Of a DNA stretch of 50,640 bases, positions 16,637-24,082 are shown one piece after another. Every line of letters starts with the position of its first letter. Positions within the stretch are counted from its first letter, which is position 1. Location: NCBI RefSeq assembly GCF_049701175.1, contig NZ_JBNATW010000018.1, positions 1 through 50,640 on the forward strand, given 5' to 3'. A model generated the notes under the pieces. That model was not told where the DNA came from and did no database searches. It saw only the letters and a list, made by a program, of their open reading frames with translations. Origin of the DNA: Thermovenabulum sp049701175. GTDB taxonomy: Bacteria; Bacillota; Thermosediminibacteria; Thermosediminibacterales; Thermosediminibacteraceae. The position numbers and the translations under genes are program-made.

Positions 16637-17507
16637 AAAGAAAACCTTCTTCCTTAGCTTCAATATTATTCTTGAATTTTTCCCAAAAACCTTTATTCTC
16701 TGGTTCTTCTAAGGAGATTCTACCAATTCTCCCTTCGCGATACTCTTTTAACACAATTTTAGCAGCTTTCAAGGTGTCTATTTTACCTCCGGGCAGGAGG
16801 CATCCTCTCTTTTCGCCTATTTTCTCTAAAATTTCCTGTGGTGTACCTAAGGTATTCAATTTAAACCTCTTCATTAATTCCTCTTTTGCTTTAAAAATCA
16901 AAAAATCTACTAATATTAAAGCTATTTCCTCAGCGTCGTAGATTTCTTCTTTAATACATCCCAATATTGCAAGTTTAATTCCTACTTCCTTTTCATCAAA
17001 CTTTGGCCATAAAATCCCCGGTGTGTCAAGAAGTTCCAAATCCTCGTTCACTTTTAACCACATTTTACCCTTTGTTATACCGGGTATGTCTCCTGTCTTC
17101 GCCCCTTTTCTCCCAGCTATTTGATTTATAAAAGAAGATTTTCCTACATTTGGTACCCCCATTACCATACAGCGAACCACACCATTTTTTTGTTTTTTTA
17201 TCCTTTTCAGGTAATCGATAATATTTTTTATCCCTTCTTTATGGATCGAATCAACGGAAAATGAAGTTATACCTTGGTTTTTAAAGTATTTAATCCAGTT
17301 TTCGGTAACATTCTTTTCGGCCAAATCCTCTTTATTTAAAACCCTGATAATTGGTTTTTCACTAACAATATCTCTAATATCGGGAATGTGTGAGGATTCA
17401 GGTGCTCGCGCATCTACCAATTCTAATACCGCATCAACTACTTTTAAAACTTCCTTCATCTGCCTCTTTGCTTTCGCCATATGTCCTGGGTACCATTGAA
17501 TTTCCAA
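16623..17507 (-). CDS. rbgA: Ribosome biogenesis GTPase RbgA (YlqF)
   Basis: The 294-residue circularly permuted GTPase matures the 50S subunit. The G motifs appear in permuted order: NKEDL (G4) first near residue 56, then the P-loop GVPNVGKSSFIN near 117, then DTPG near 161, with the C-terminal RNA-binding domain after about 210. The N-terminus MEIQWYPGHMAKAKRQM is diagnostic. It starts with TTG, eight bases after GAGGTG. It follows rplS, whose transcript partly ends before it. Confidence 0.95.
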   Translation of the reverse strand: MEIQWYPGHMAKAKRQMKEVLKVVDAVLELVDARAPESSHIPDIRDIVSEKPIIRVLNKEDLAEKNVTENWIKYFKNQGITSFSVDSIHKEGIKNIIDYLKRIKKQKNGVVRCMVMGVPNVGKSSFINQIAGRKGAKTGDIPGITKGKMWLKVNEDLELLDTPGILWPKFDEKEVGIKLAILGCIKEEIYDAEEIALILVDFLIFKAKEELMKRFKLNTLGTPQEILEKIGEKRGCLLPGGKIDTLKAAKIVLKEYREGRIGRISLEEPENKGFWEKFKNNIEAKEEGFLYEEH

Positions 17508-17532
17508 TCTACCATCACCTCTTTAATAAATT

Positions 17533-17554
17533 AAGGGACTGCCATCAGTCCCTT
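17533..17554 (-). terminator. Hairpin overlapping the rplS stop codon, possible weak terminator
   Basis: AAGGGACTG (17533-17541) pairs with CAGTCCCTT (17546-17554), with a 4-base loop; the rplS stop codon is inside the stem. On the minus strand AATTTATT follows, a weak U-tract. It may attenuate transcription into rbgA or protect the rplS mRNA end. Confidence 0.5.
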
Positions 17555-17889
17555 TCCTTTATCTTTGCTGCTTTTCCTCTTAGTTTTCTCAAGTAATAAA
17601 GTTTTGCCCTGCGTACCTTACCTTTGCGGACAACTTCAATTTTTTCTATCCTTGGCGAATGAAGCGGAAATACCCTTTCGACACCGACACCATAAGAAAT
17701 TTTCCTTACAGTAAAGGTTTCTCTAAGTCCACCGCCTTTTCTCGCAATAACAACTCCTTCAAAAACCTGAATCCTTTCGCGGTTTCCTTCAATAACCTTT
17801 GTATATACTTTTACGGTATCGCCGGGCCTAAAATCCGGTATATCCGTTTTCATCTGTTCTTGTTCAATTGCTCTGACAATATCGGACAT
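17545..17889 (-). CDS. rplS: 50S ribosomal protein L19
   Basis: The 114-residue protein is standard L19, lying at the 30S-50S interface. Diagnostic segments are FRPGDTVKVYTKVIEGNRER, VFEGVVIARKGGGLRETFTVRKIS and the basic tail KVRRAKLYYLRKLRGKAAK. The start at 17889 gives the usual length and lies eight bases after GGAGG; a longer in-frame reading to 17943 runs through the promoter region. It has its own strong promoter immediately after trmD. Confidence 0.97.
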   Translation of the reverse strand: MSDIVRAIEQEQMKTDIPDFRPGDTVKVYTKVIEGNRERIQVFEGVVIARKGGGLRETFTVRKISYGVGVERVFPLHSPRIEKIEVVRKGKVRRAKLYYLRKLRGKAAKIKERD

Positions 17890-17920
17890 CTCATAAACCT
17901 CCCTTCTTTTAACAAGTGTT

Positions 17921-17949
17921 ATTATAGCATAAGGAAGTCTCATTTACAA
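17921..17949 (-). promoter_or_regulatory. Strong sigma-A promoter of rplS with extended -10
   Basis: On the minus strand TTGTAA (17944-17949) is followed after 17 bases by TATAAT (17921-17926), and the three bases before the -10 are TGC, giving an extended -10 element. It sits in the short gap between the trmD stop and the rplS ribosome site. Confidence 0.78.
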
Positions 17950-17957
17950 CAAAGGTG

Positions 17958-18698
17958 TCATTCTAAATTGATATTAAGTTCTTTAAGTAGTTTTTTATCT
18001 TCTTCAGTTAATTTAGCTTTTTTTAATAAATCCGGCCTTTTTTCATAAGTAAGCCTTAAAGATTCCCTTCTTCTAAAAAGGGCTATTTCGCGGTGATTTC
18101 CAGACAGGAGCACCTCAGGAACCCTAAGCCCCCTGTATTCTTCTGGCCTCGTGTATTGGGGATATTCTAATAATCCATCGGTAAAAGATTCGTTTATGGC
18201 AGATTCATCACTGCCTAAAACACCTGGTATAAACCTTGATACTGCATCTATTATAGCAAGTGCCGGTATCTCTCCTCCTGTAAGGACAAAATCACCTAAG
18301 GAAATTTCGTCGGTTATCAAGGTTTTTACCCTTTCATCTACCCCTTCATAGTGGCCACATATTATTATTAATTCATCCTCTTTTGAAAGTTCCTTAGCTA
18401 TCTCGTTATTAAATATTTTGCCCTGGGGTGATAGCAAAATAATCCTTTTTTTTGATGATTTAGTTACAGAATTAACATAATCAACGGCCTCAAAAATCGG
18501 CTCCGGCTTCATTACCATTCCAGCGCCGCCACCGTATGGATAGTCGTCAACCTTTCTATGTTTATCTCTTGCAAAATCCCTAATATTAATAAGCTCTACG
18601 CCAATTAGCCCTTTTTCAATTGCCCTTTTTAAAATACTTACATGAAGGGGGCTTTCAAAAAATTCGGGGAAAATAGTAAGAACAAAAAATTTAAGCAC
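17958..18698 (-). CDS. trmD: tRNA (guanine-N1)-methyltransferase
   Basis: The 246-residue SPOUT enzyme methylates G37 of tRNAs using S-adenosylmethionine and prevents frameshifting. The trefoil-knot region LTGGEIPALAIIDAVSRFIP and the N-terminal HRKVDDYPYGGGAGMVM are clear. It starts with GTG, overlapping the rimM stop by one base (TAGTG), with GGAGGG nine bases upstream inside rimM, so the two are translationally coupled. Confidence 0.97.
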   Translation of the reverse strand: MLKFFVLTIFPEFFESPLHVSILKRAIEKGLIGVELINIRDFARDKHRKVDDYPYGGGAGMVMKPEPIFEAVDYVNSVTKSSKKRIILLSPQGKIFNNEIAKELSKEDELIIICGHYEGVDERVKTLITDEISLGDFVLTGGEIPALAIIDAVSRFIPGVLGSDESAINESFTDGLLEYPQYTRPEEYRGLRVPEVLLSGNHREIALFRRRESLRLTYEKRPDLLKKAKLTEEDKKLLKELNINLE

Positions 18699-19207
18699 TA
18701 AATTAATCCCTCCATAGGGTAAATAAGCATATAGCCCTTTTCTACATCAATATTTTTTACTACTTCCTTTATGGCCGGAATTAATATTTCTTTATCTTCA
18801 TTGCTTTTTACAACATATACATCGTTTGCTCCCGTCTGAATTACATTTGTTATTTCTCCTAAGTATTCTCCTTCTAAAGTATAAACTTTAAGACCAATTA
18901 TATCACATATAAAATAGCGTCCTTTTGGCAATTTAACTGCGTCCTTTCGGTCAACCATTATATATACATTTCTGTATCTTTCAGCCTCATTTCTATCATC
19001 TATTCCTTGAAATTTTATAATTACAAAAGCATTTCTTATAAAAATTACTTCTTCAATATTTAATTTTTTTAAGCTGTTCCCTTCTTCGTAAAAAACTTCT
19101 TTTAGATTTTTAAACCTCTTTATATCATCGGTCAGGGGTTCAACCTTAACCTGGCCTTTTACTCCCCAAGGAGAGAGAATTCGGCCAACGGTTATGTATT
19201 GTTTCAA
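18698..19207 (-). CDS. rimM: Ribosome maturation factor RimM
   Basis: The 169-residue protein binds S19 and helps 30S head maturation. It has the N-terminal barrel with VGRILSPWGVKGQVKVEP and a C-terminal PRC-barrel domain (about 95-169, YFICDIIGLKVYTLEGEYLG). I start at TTG 19207, eight bases after GGAGG; the in-frame ATG at 19222 is part of that ribosome site. It follows khpA across an intrinsic terminator-like hairpin. Confidence 0.95.
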   Translation of the reverse strand: MKQYITVGRILSPWGVKGQVKVEPLTDDIKRFKNLKEVFYEEGNSLKKLNIEEVIFIRNAFVIIKFQGIDDRNEAERYRNVYIMVDRKDAVKLPKGRYFICDIIGLKVYTLEGEYLGEITNVIQTGANDVYVVKSNEDKEILIPAIKEVVKNIDVEKGYMLIYPMEGLI

Positions 19208-19230
19208 ACCGATGACCTCCATTTCCTTAA

Positions 19231-19256
19231 AAAAGGGTTAGGTAGTATCCTAACCC
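19231..19256 (-). terminator. Terminator-like hairpin between khpA and rimM
   Basis: GGGTTAGG (19235-19242) pairs with CCTAACCC (19249-19256), with a 6-base loop, and is followed on the minus strand by TTTTTT. It immediately follows khpA, so it probably reduces transcription of rimM-trmD relative to rpsP-khpA. Confidence 0.75.
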
Positions 19257-19260
19257 GCTT

Positions 19261-19488
19261 TTATAGGATTTCTACTACCACTCTTTTACCCTGTTTGGCA
19301 GCAGCAGCCTTAACTACTGTGCGAATTGCTTTTGCAATCCTTCCCTGCTTTCCGATAATTTTGCCCATATCGTCAGGATGGACTTTTAATTCAAGAATTA
19401 CCGATTGCTCTCCTTCTACACGATTGACCGTTACATCTTCAGGATGATCAACTAATGCTTTTGCTATATATTCTACCAATTCTACCAT
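19261..19488 (-). CDS. khpA: KH-domain RNA-binding protein KhpA (YlqC)
   Basis: The 75-residue protein is essentially one KH domain with the GKIIGKQGRIAKAIRTVV loop that contacts RNA. In Firmicutes KhpA partners with KhpB/EloR, affecting RNA metabolism and cell elongation. Its position between rpsP and rimM is conserved. AGGAGG overlaps the rpsP stop, and the ATG is three bases upstream of the end of the gap, implying coupling with rpsP. Confidence 0.95.
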   Translation of the reverse strand: MVELVEYIAKALVDHPEDVTVNRVEGEQSVILELKVHPDDMGKIIGKQGRIAKAIRTVVKAAAAKQGKRVVVEIL

Positions 19489-19491
19489 TTG

Positions 19492-19791
19492 TTACTCCTC
19501 CTTTGCCTCTGGAGTTTGGTTGGAATCTTCATTTTTATTCTTAATTTTTTCTAAAAGACCTGTGACTTTAAAAAGATACTTTACTGTATCGGTAGGCTGT
19601 GCACCCTTTTTGATCCATCCAAGGGCTTTTTCTTCATCAATTTTGATTTCAGCAGGGTCTGTAAGCGGATTATAATACCCTATTTCTTCAATAAACCTAC
19701 CATCCCGAGGGCTTCTGCTGTCTGCCACTATAATTCTATAAAATGGCCTTTTTTTAGCCCCCATCCTTCTCAATCTAATCCTTACTGCCAT
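19492..19791 (-). CDS. rpsP: 30S ribosomal protein S16
   Basis: The 99-residue S16 has the canonical N-terminus MAVRIRLRRMGAKKRPFYR and GRFIEEIGYYNPL. A charged tail (KNKNEDSNQTPEAKEE) extends a little beyond the usual length of about 85-90. It is downstream of ffh with a 14-base gap and a GGAGG site, the standard ffh-rpsP order. Confidence 0.97.
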   Translation of the reverse strand: MAVRIRLRRMGAKKRPFYRIIVADSRSPRDGRFIEEIGYYNPLTDPAEIKIDEEKALGWIKKGAQPTDTVKYLFKVTGLLEKIKNKNEDSNQTPEAKEE

Positions 19792-19805
19792 TTTTTCACC
19801 TCCTT

Positions 19806-21143
19806 TTAAAAATTGAAAAAGGGTAATTTAAATCTCCCTTTTTTATGGGATTTTTCCATTTCAGCTAATTGCTTCATCATTTTTCTCGTCTGTTCAAATT
19901 GTTTTAAAAGTTTATTTACATCCTGAACAGTGGTCCCACTACCTCTTGCTATCCTTTTTCTTCTGCTGCCATTAATTATTGAAGGATTACTCCTTTCTTC
20001 CTTTGTCATAGAATTAATTATTGCTTCTATTTTAACAAGTTCCTTTTCATTAAAATCAAGGCCCTGCATTTTTTGAGGCGAAAAACCTGGTATCATTGAA
20101 AAAATCTGTTCAAGAGAGCCCATCTTTCTGACCTGTTTCAACTGCTCTAAGAAGTCATTTAAATCAAACTGCTCTTTTCTTATTTTTTCTTCCAATTCCT
20201 TAGCTTTTTTAATATCTATATTTGCAGTAGCTTTTTCTATCAAGCTCAAAACGTCGCCCATACCGAGGATTCTTGAAGCCATCCTGTCGGGGTAAAACTG
20301 TTCTAAATCCTCTAATTTTTCTCCCATTCCAATGAATTTAATAGGACATCCTGTAACTGCCTTAATTGATAACGCAGCTCCACCTCTACTGTCACCATCG
20401 AGTTTTGTAAGAATTAAGCCTGTAAGCTCCAATTTACTGTGAAAAGTTTCAGCAACATTTACAGCATCTTGACCAGTCATACTGTCGACTACAAGGAGAA
20501 TTTCGCAAGGATTTACAACCCTCTTAATATTTTGCAGTTCTTCCATTAATTCTTCATCTATGTGAAGCCTTCCTGCAGTGTCAATTATGACTACATCATT
20601 TCCGTGTCGGAAAGCATGTTCTATCGAAGCTTTCGCAATATCTACAGGATTCTTTTCCCCCATAGAGAAGACTGGTACTTTCACCTTTTCCCCTACTACA
20701 TGTAGCTGCTTTATGGCCGCCGGACGATAAATGTCAGCCGCCACAAGCAAAGGCCGTTTACCCATCTTTGAAAGATAAAGGCCCAATTTACCCGCAGTGG
20801 TTGTTTTACCAGAACCCTGTAATCCCACCAGCATAACAACTGCTGGATTCCCTTTCAAGTTGAGTTTTGATTCCTTAGAACCCATCAACTCCGTCAATTC
20901 ATCGTAAACTATCTTTACAACCTGTTGCCCCGGAGTAAGGCTTTCCATTACTTCGTGACCTACAGCCCTTTCTGTGACTTTTGCAATAAATTGCTTCACT
21001 ACTTTATAATTTACATCTGCTTCCAATAGTGCAAGCTTAATTTCCCGCATTGCTTCTTTTACATCCGACTCGGAAAGCTTTCCTTTACCACGCAACCTTT
21101 TAAAAATAGCATCTAATTTTTGAGCAAGGGCTTCAAAAGCCAA
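19806..21143 (-). CDS. ffh: Signal recognition particle protein Ffh (SRP54)
   Basis: The 445-residue SRP GTPase targets nascent membrane proteins to FtsY. Domains: N (1-90), G with P-loop GLQGSGKTTTAGKL (about 107-120), DTAGRLHIDEELM and TKLDGDSRGGAALS, and a methionine-rich M domain after about 300 (IPGFSPQKMQ ... GSRRKRIARGSGTTVQDV) that binds 4.5S RNA. It starts with TTG a few bases after the ylxM stop, with GAAGGGTGGG overlapping the end of ylxM. Confidence 0.97.
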   Translation of the reverse strand: MAFEALAQKLDAIFKRLRGKGKLSESDVKEAMREIKLALLEADVNYKVVKQFIAKVTERAVGHEVMESLTPGQQVVKIVYDELTELMGSKESKLNLKGNPAVVMLVGLQGSGKTTTAGKLGLYLSKMGKRPLLVAADIYRPAAIKQLHVVGEKVKVPVFSMGEKNPVDIAKASIEHAFRHGNDVVIIDTAGRLHIDEELMEELQNIKRVVNPCEILLVVDSMTGQDAVNVAETFHSKLELTGLILTKLDGDSRGGAALSIKAVTGCPIKFIGMGEKLEDLEQFYPDRMASRILGMGDVLSLIEKATANIDIKKAKELEEKIRKEQFDLNDFLEQLKQVRKMGSLEQIFSMIPGFSPQKMQGLDFNEKELVKIEAIINSMTKEERSNPSIINGSRRKRIARGSGTTVQDVNKLLKQFEQTRKMMKQLAEMEKSHKKGRFKLPFFNF

Positions 21144-21144
21144 T

Positions 21145-21513
21145 CTATTCCCACCCTTCTTTTACGAGCTTTTCCAAATCTCTAATTGCTCGCTCTAAAA
21201 TACCAGAACCTTCGCTATTTATATAAGGCCGAATTTCTTCCAATTGAGATTTTATCCTTTCCAAAACCTTTTTTTGTTTTAAATACCTTTCAACCAGCCC
21301 TAATTTCTCCTCGCATTGTTTTAAAAATTCTAAGGAACGGTGAATAATATCAAACACCCCTTGGCGGGTCACATTAAAATGCTGGGCAATCTCATTAAGG
21401 CTTAAGTCATTAAAATAATGAAGCTCGAAATATTCCCTCTGCTTTTCTGTGAGAAGCGCTCCGTAAAAATCATATAACAAACTAAGCTTTACAATATCTT
21501 CCATATTCCTCAT
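21145..21513 (-). CDS. ylxM: YlxM family helix-turn-helix protein, SRP-associated
   Basis: The 122-residue protein is the YlxM/p13-like sigma-4-type helix-turn-helix protein commonly encoded before ffh. Recognisable parts are LLYDFYGALLTEKQREYFEL, DLSLNEIAQHFNVTRQGVFD and a C-terminal coiled segment. In streptococci YlxM modulates the Ffh-RNA-FtsY interaction. Two in-frame ATGs (21513, 21504) are possible; neither has ideal spacing. A strong promoter and a palindromic leader precede it. Confidence 0.92.
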   Translation of the reverse strand: MRNMEDIVKLSLLYDFYGALLTEKQREYFELHYFNDLSLNEIAQHFNVTRQGVFDIIHRSLEFLKQCEEKLGLVERYLKQKKVLERIKSQLEEIRPYINSEGSGILERAIRDLEKLVKEGWE

Positions 21514-21532
21514 CTTTTCATCTGTAAAGTAT

Positions 21533-21554
21533 AAATGCTTTACATACAGATTTT
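21533..21554. repeat. Perfect 7-8-7 inverted repeat in the ylxM-ffh leader
   Basis: TGTAAAG (21533-21539) and CTTTACA (21548-21554) form a perfect inverted repeat overlapping the -10 region and transcription start of the ylxM promoter. It could be an operator or a 5' mRNA hairpin; no regulator is known to me for it. Confidence 0.45.
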
Positions 21555-21578
21555 ATACAAAAATTATCTCACTGTCAA
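21550..21578 (-). promoter_or_regulatory. Sigma-A promoter of ylxM-ffh-rpsP-khpA
   Basis: On the minus strand a perfect TTGACA (21573-21578) and TAAAAT (21550-21555) are separated by 17 bases. It lies between the ftsY stop and the ylxM start, so ylxM-ffh can be expressed independently of ftsY. Confidence 0.75.
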
Positions 21579-21647
21579 TCATGTATCAAAACATTTTTCT
21601 TTTCGCAAAAATTATAGCAGTTGCAAGAGAAATACCAAAAGAAGCTA

Positions 21648-22547
21648 TTAACTAAAAATTGCATCTACAAATTCTCTCGGATTAAATTCTGCAATATCTT
21701 CAATACCCTCACCGGTTCCAATATAACATACAGGTATTTCCATTTCTGAAGCAATAGCCAGAGCTACTCCTCCCTTAGCAGTTCCGTCTAATTTAGTGAG
21801 GATAATGCCGTTTACATTAACCGCATCTTTAAAAATTTTAGCCTGCGCAATGGCGTTTTGTCCTGTAGTAGCATCTAAAACAAGGTAACTTATTTTTTCT
21901 GCTTCAGGGAATTCCTTGTCGGCAACCCTGTAAAGTTTTTTTAACTCCTCCATTAAATTTCTCTTCGTATGAAGCCTTCCCGCAGTATCGCATATAATAA
22001 CATCTGCACGGCGAGCTTTTCCTGCTTGAATTGCATCAAAAAGAACGGAAGATGGATCCGACCCTTCCATCTGCTTAATAACCTCTACACCCGCCCTTTG
22101 CCCCCAAATGGCCAACTGCTCCACCGCTGCTGCCCTAAAGGTATCAGCTGCTGCAATAATAACCTTTTTGCCTTCCGATTTTAACTTATTTGCGAGTTTT
22201 CCAATAGTAGTGGTTTTGCCTACACCGTTTACTCCTACTATTAAAATTATAACTGGTGTTTTTAAATTAAAACTGGGTTTTGGGAAAAGGTTTATCATTT
22301 CTTCTTTTAAAACCAGTTTTAGTTCCTCAGTATCCTTTATTCTGTTGGCTTTTACCTTTTCCTTTAACTTTGAAATTAAATTTTCGGTAGCTTTTATGCC
22401 AATATCTGCTGTTATTAATGCTTCTTCTAACTCTTCTAAGGTTTCATCATCCACTTTTGTCGAAAATTTAAATATTCCTTCCAGTTTATTTACTAAATTA
22501 TTTCTTGTCTTAGATAAACTTTCTTTTATTTTATTAAAAAACCCCAT
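21648..22547 (-). CDS. ftsY: Signal recognition particle receptor FtsY
   Basis: The 299-residue SRP receptor GTPase has a short N-terminal region and the NG core: P-loop GVNGVGKTTTIGKL near 106-119, AADTFRAAAVEQL, DTAGRLHTKRNLM and TKLDGTAKGGVAL. It lacks a long acidic A domain, as is usual in Firmicutes. I start at ATG 22547 (MGFFNKIKES); AGGT lies about 10 bases upstream. An in-frame ATG at 22565 lies in the end of the neighbouring mobile-element remnant. The usual partner smc is separated from it by that remnant. Confidence 0.95.
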   Translation of the reverse strand: MGFFNKIKESLSKTRNNLVNKLEGIFKFSTKVDDETLEELEEALITADIGIKATENLISKLKEKVKANRIKDTEELKLVLKEEMINLFPKPSFNLKTPVIILIVGVNGVGKTTTIGKLANKLKSEGKKVIIAAADTFRAAAVEQLAIWGQRAGVEVIKQMEGSDPSSVLFDAIQAGKARRADVIICDTAGRLHTKRNLMEELKKLYRVADKEFPEAEKISYLVLDATTGQNAIAQAKIFKDAVNVNGIILTKLDGTAKGGVALAIASEMEIPVCYIGTGEGIEDIAEFNPREFVDAIFS

Positions 22548-22564
22548 ACTATTATACCTGGTCA

Positions 22565-22699
22565 TCTAAACTGTGACAAACTTCCCAGTTTAGACGGCTG
22601 GGCTATTTGTATTCCGCCCTTTCAGAGAGTGCTCATTCCCAGCAGGCGGTATTTAAGCACTCCCATAGCCCCTGCCCCAAGAAGCAGGAACTCGCGCCC
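22565..22699 (-). ncRNA. Omega-RNA-like structured 3' end of the TnpB remnant
   Basis: Downstream of the broken tnpB reading frame, minus-strand RNA could fold three stems: GCAGG/CCTGC (22671-22688), a 7-bp stem AGCACTC/GAGTGCT (22627-22633 with 22656-22662), and a terminal 9-bp stem TCTAAACTG/CAGTTTAGA (22565-22573 with 22586-22594). TnpB nucleases use a guide RNA made from the transposon right end, with the guide just beyond it, which here would run into the ftsY start. Assignment as omega-RNA is by position and structure only. Confidence 0.45.
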
Positions 22700-23978
22700 T
22701 TAACCGGGTCTCCCCACTTGCCCTGAATGTAATACTCCCTTCAGGACAGAGACGTCCCTTAATACCCTCTCAGGGGAGAGTGGCGTTACCACCGCTACCT
22801 TGAGAACTCGCCAGAGATTATAGCTTGTGCTATAGGCACTAATACTTGTTCCACCCAGAGGTATTAGTGCCTTCCCTGGCTCACTCCCAAGGCTTTTTAT
22901 CAGTTTTATCGCTCTGTCTATCTCCTTTAGTTGCCTTTTCTTTAGTTGTTTGTTCTTAACCGTTCTCTTTACGTGCTCTTTTAATTCCTCCAATTCGTCA
23001 GCATCTAAATCTTTTAGAATTGCCATATACCCTTCGGGAATTTGCTCTTTTAATCCAAGTCCTCTTCTTGCTATGACATACGCTGCTGCTATGTCCTTGC
23101 TTATCATATACTGCGGTGCATACTTCAGCATCCCTATCACTGATGTATAGGCAGGATTGACCTATCCTTACTATTTCATGAGCATACTGCCATCTATAAT
23201 ATTCCCTCTTATTTGAATTGCCGCTTGTAAGTTCAGGCATCGGTATTCTGCCATAACTTACAAGCTTACCGTTCTCATCTGTTTCTGACCACGCTATGTG
23301 GTCCGGATATGCGTTAACATCTATGCCTATAACTCCATTTTCCTTTGTTACCAAAACTTCCGGAAAGTTTTCTTCAATTGTAAAGTAAGCATATACCTTC
23401 CCGTTTTTGAGTTTTAGCTCGACGGAATATGGTTCTTCCCTGGTGCTTATTGCTTGTAGTAATTCCTCCCGGCTCTTTCCTTTTTTCCATCCCGCTTGTA
23501 TCTTGGGATATACATACTTTCTTTCCCCTACGTTTATCCTTAATCTCATACCATATTCATCTATCTCGATCCTTGTATTCAGGTTCCCTTTCTTGCTCTT
23601 ATCTCCCCTTGAGTAGAGATTGCCTTTCCTTCTTTCTTGCCACTCAAGTTTTAGCTCCTTGTATGCTCTTCCATTTATGTGCCGTTTCTTTAGTTTTTCA
23701 AATAGACTCCTGCCGCCAAAGATAACCTTCCTCGGATTCTCTTCCCTTTCTTTGCAAGACTCTAAAACGCTTTTTGCCTTCATTATCGCATCATCTACAT
23801 ACCTCGAATTTAAATTAAAAATCCCTTGAAGTTCTTTTTTTAGTGTATTTCTGCTTTTACCTTCTAAAAGTCTGTTATATGCGAATCTTGCGCAGGATGA
23901 CCATCTTCTCATAAGGTCTAATACTTCTTGTTTATCTTCTTTACTGTCAAAAACAAGTTTAGCTTGGATTGTTAGCAT
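22700..23978 (-). pseudogene. tnpB: TnpB (IS605 OrfB-type RuvC nuclease) with internal deletion and frameshift
   Basis: The first part (from ATG 23978, MLTIQAKLVFDSKED, nine bases after GAGGTG) runs through the N-terminal and RuvC-I regions, with GVIGIDVNAYPDHIAW carrying the first catalytic aspartate, up to YAHEIVRI near 23170. The coding sense then continues in another frame with VNPAYTSVIGMLKYAPQ and SKDIAAAYVIARRGLG, holding the RuvC-III-type aspartate, and ends at 22700. The segment normally between these blocks, including the RuvC-II glutamate, is missing; from memory of the family this is roughly 100 residues. Nuclease activity should be lost. The family resembles TnpB-related proteins of thermophilic Firmicutes. 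Confidence 0.85.
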
Positions 23979-24082
23979 GTTTTTTAGCACCTCTTAGCTT
24001 TATGCATACTTAACAACATTCATTATTACCTGATTAGTATTATACCGTTTTGCATTATCATCTACAACTATTGCTAACCTCC

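Larger units (their letters stand above)
22565..24077 (-). mobile_element. Decayed IS200/IS605-type (tnpB-only) element between smc and ftsY
   Basis: About 1.5 kb separates smc and ftsY, genes normally adjacent in Clostridia, and is filled by a broken tnpB with a structured downstream end. No tnpA (Y1 transposase) is present. Boundaries are approximate: the right end is near the 9-bp inverted repeat at 22565-22594 and the left end lies just after the ribosome-site-like GGAGG (24078-24082) that follows the smc stop. No target-site duplication is expected for this family. Confidence 0.75.

Noticed and set aside
22998..23170. The end of the first tnpB frame (HEIVRI followed by GQSCLYISDRDAEV) as a genuine alternative C-terminus
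   Set aside because: The same DNA in the other frame encodes the conserved VNPAYTSVIGMLKYAPQ block, so the tail is a frameshift product.
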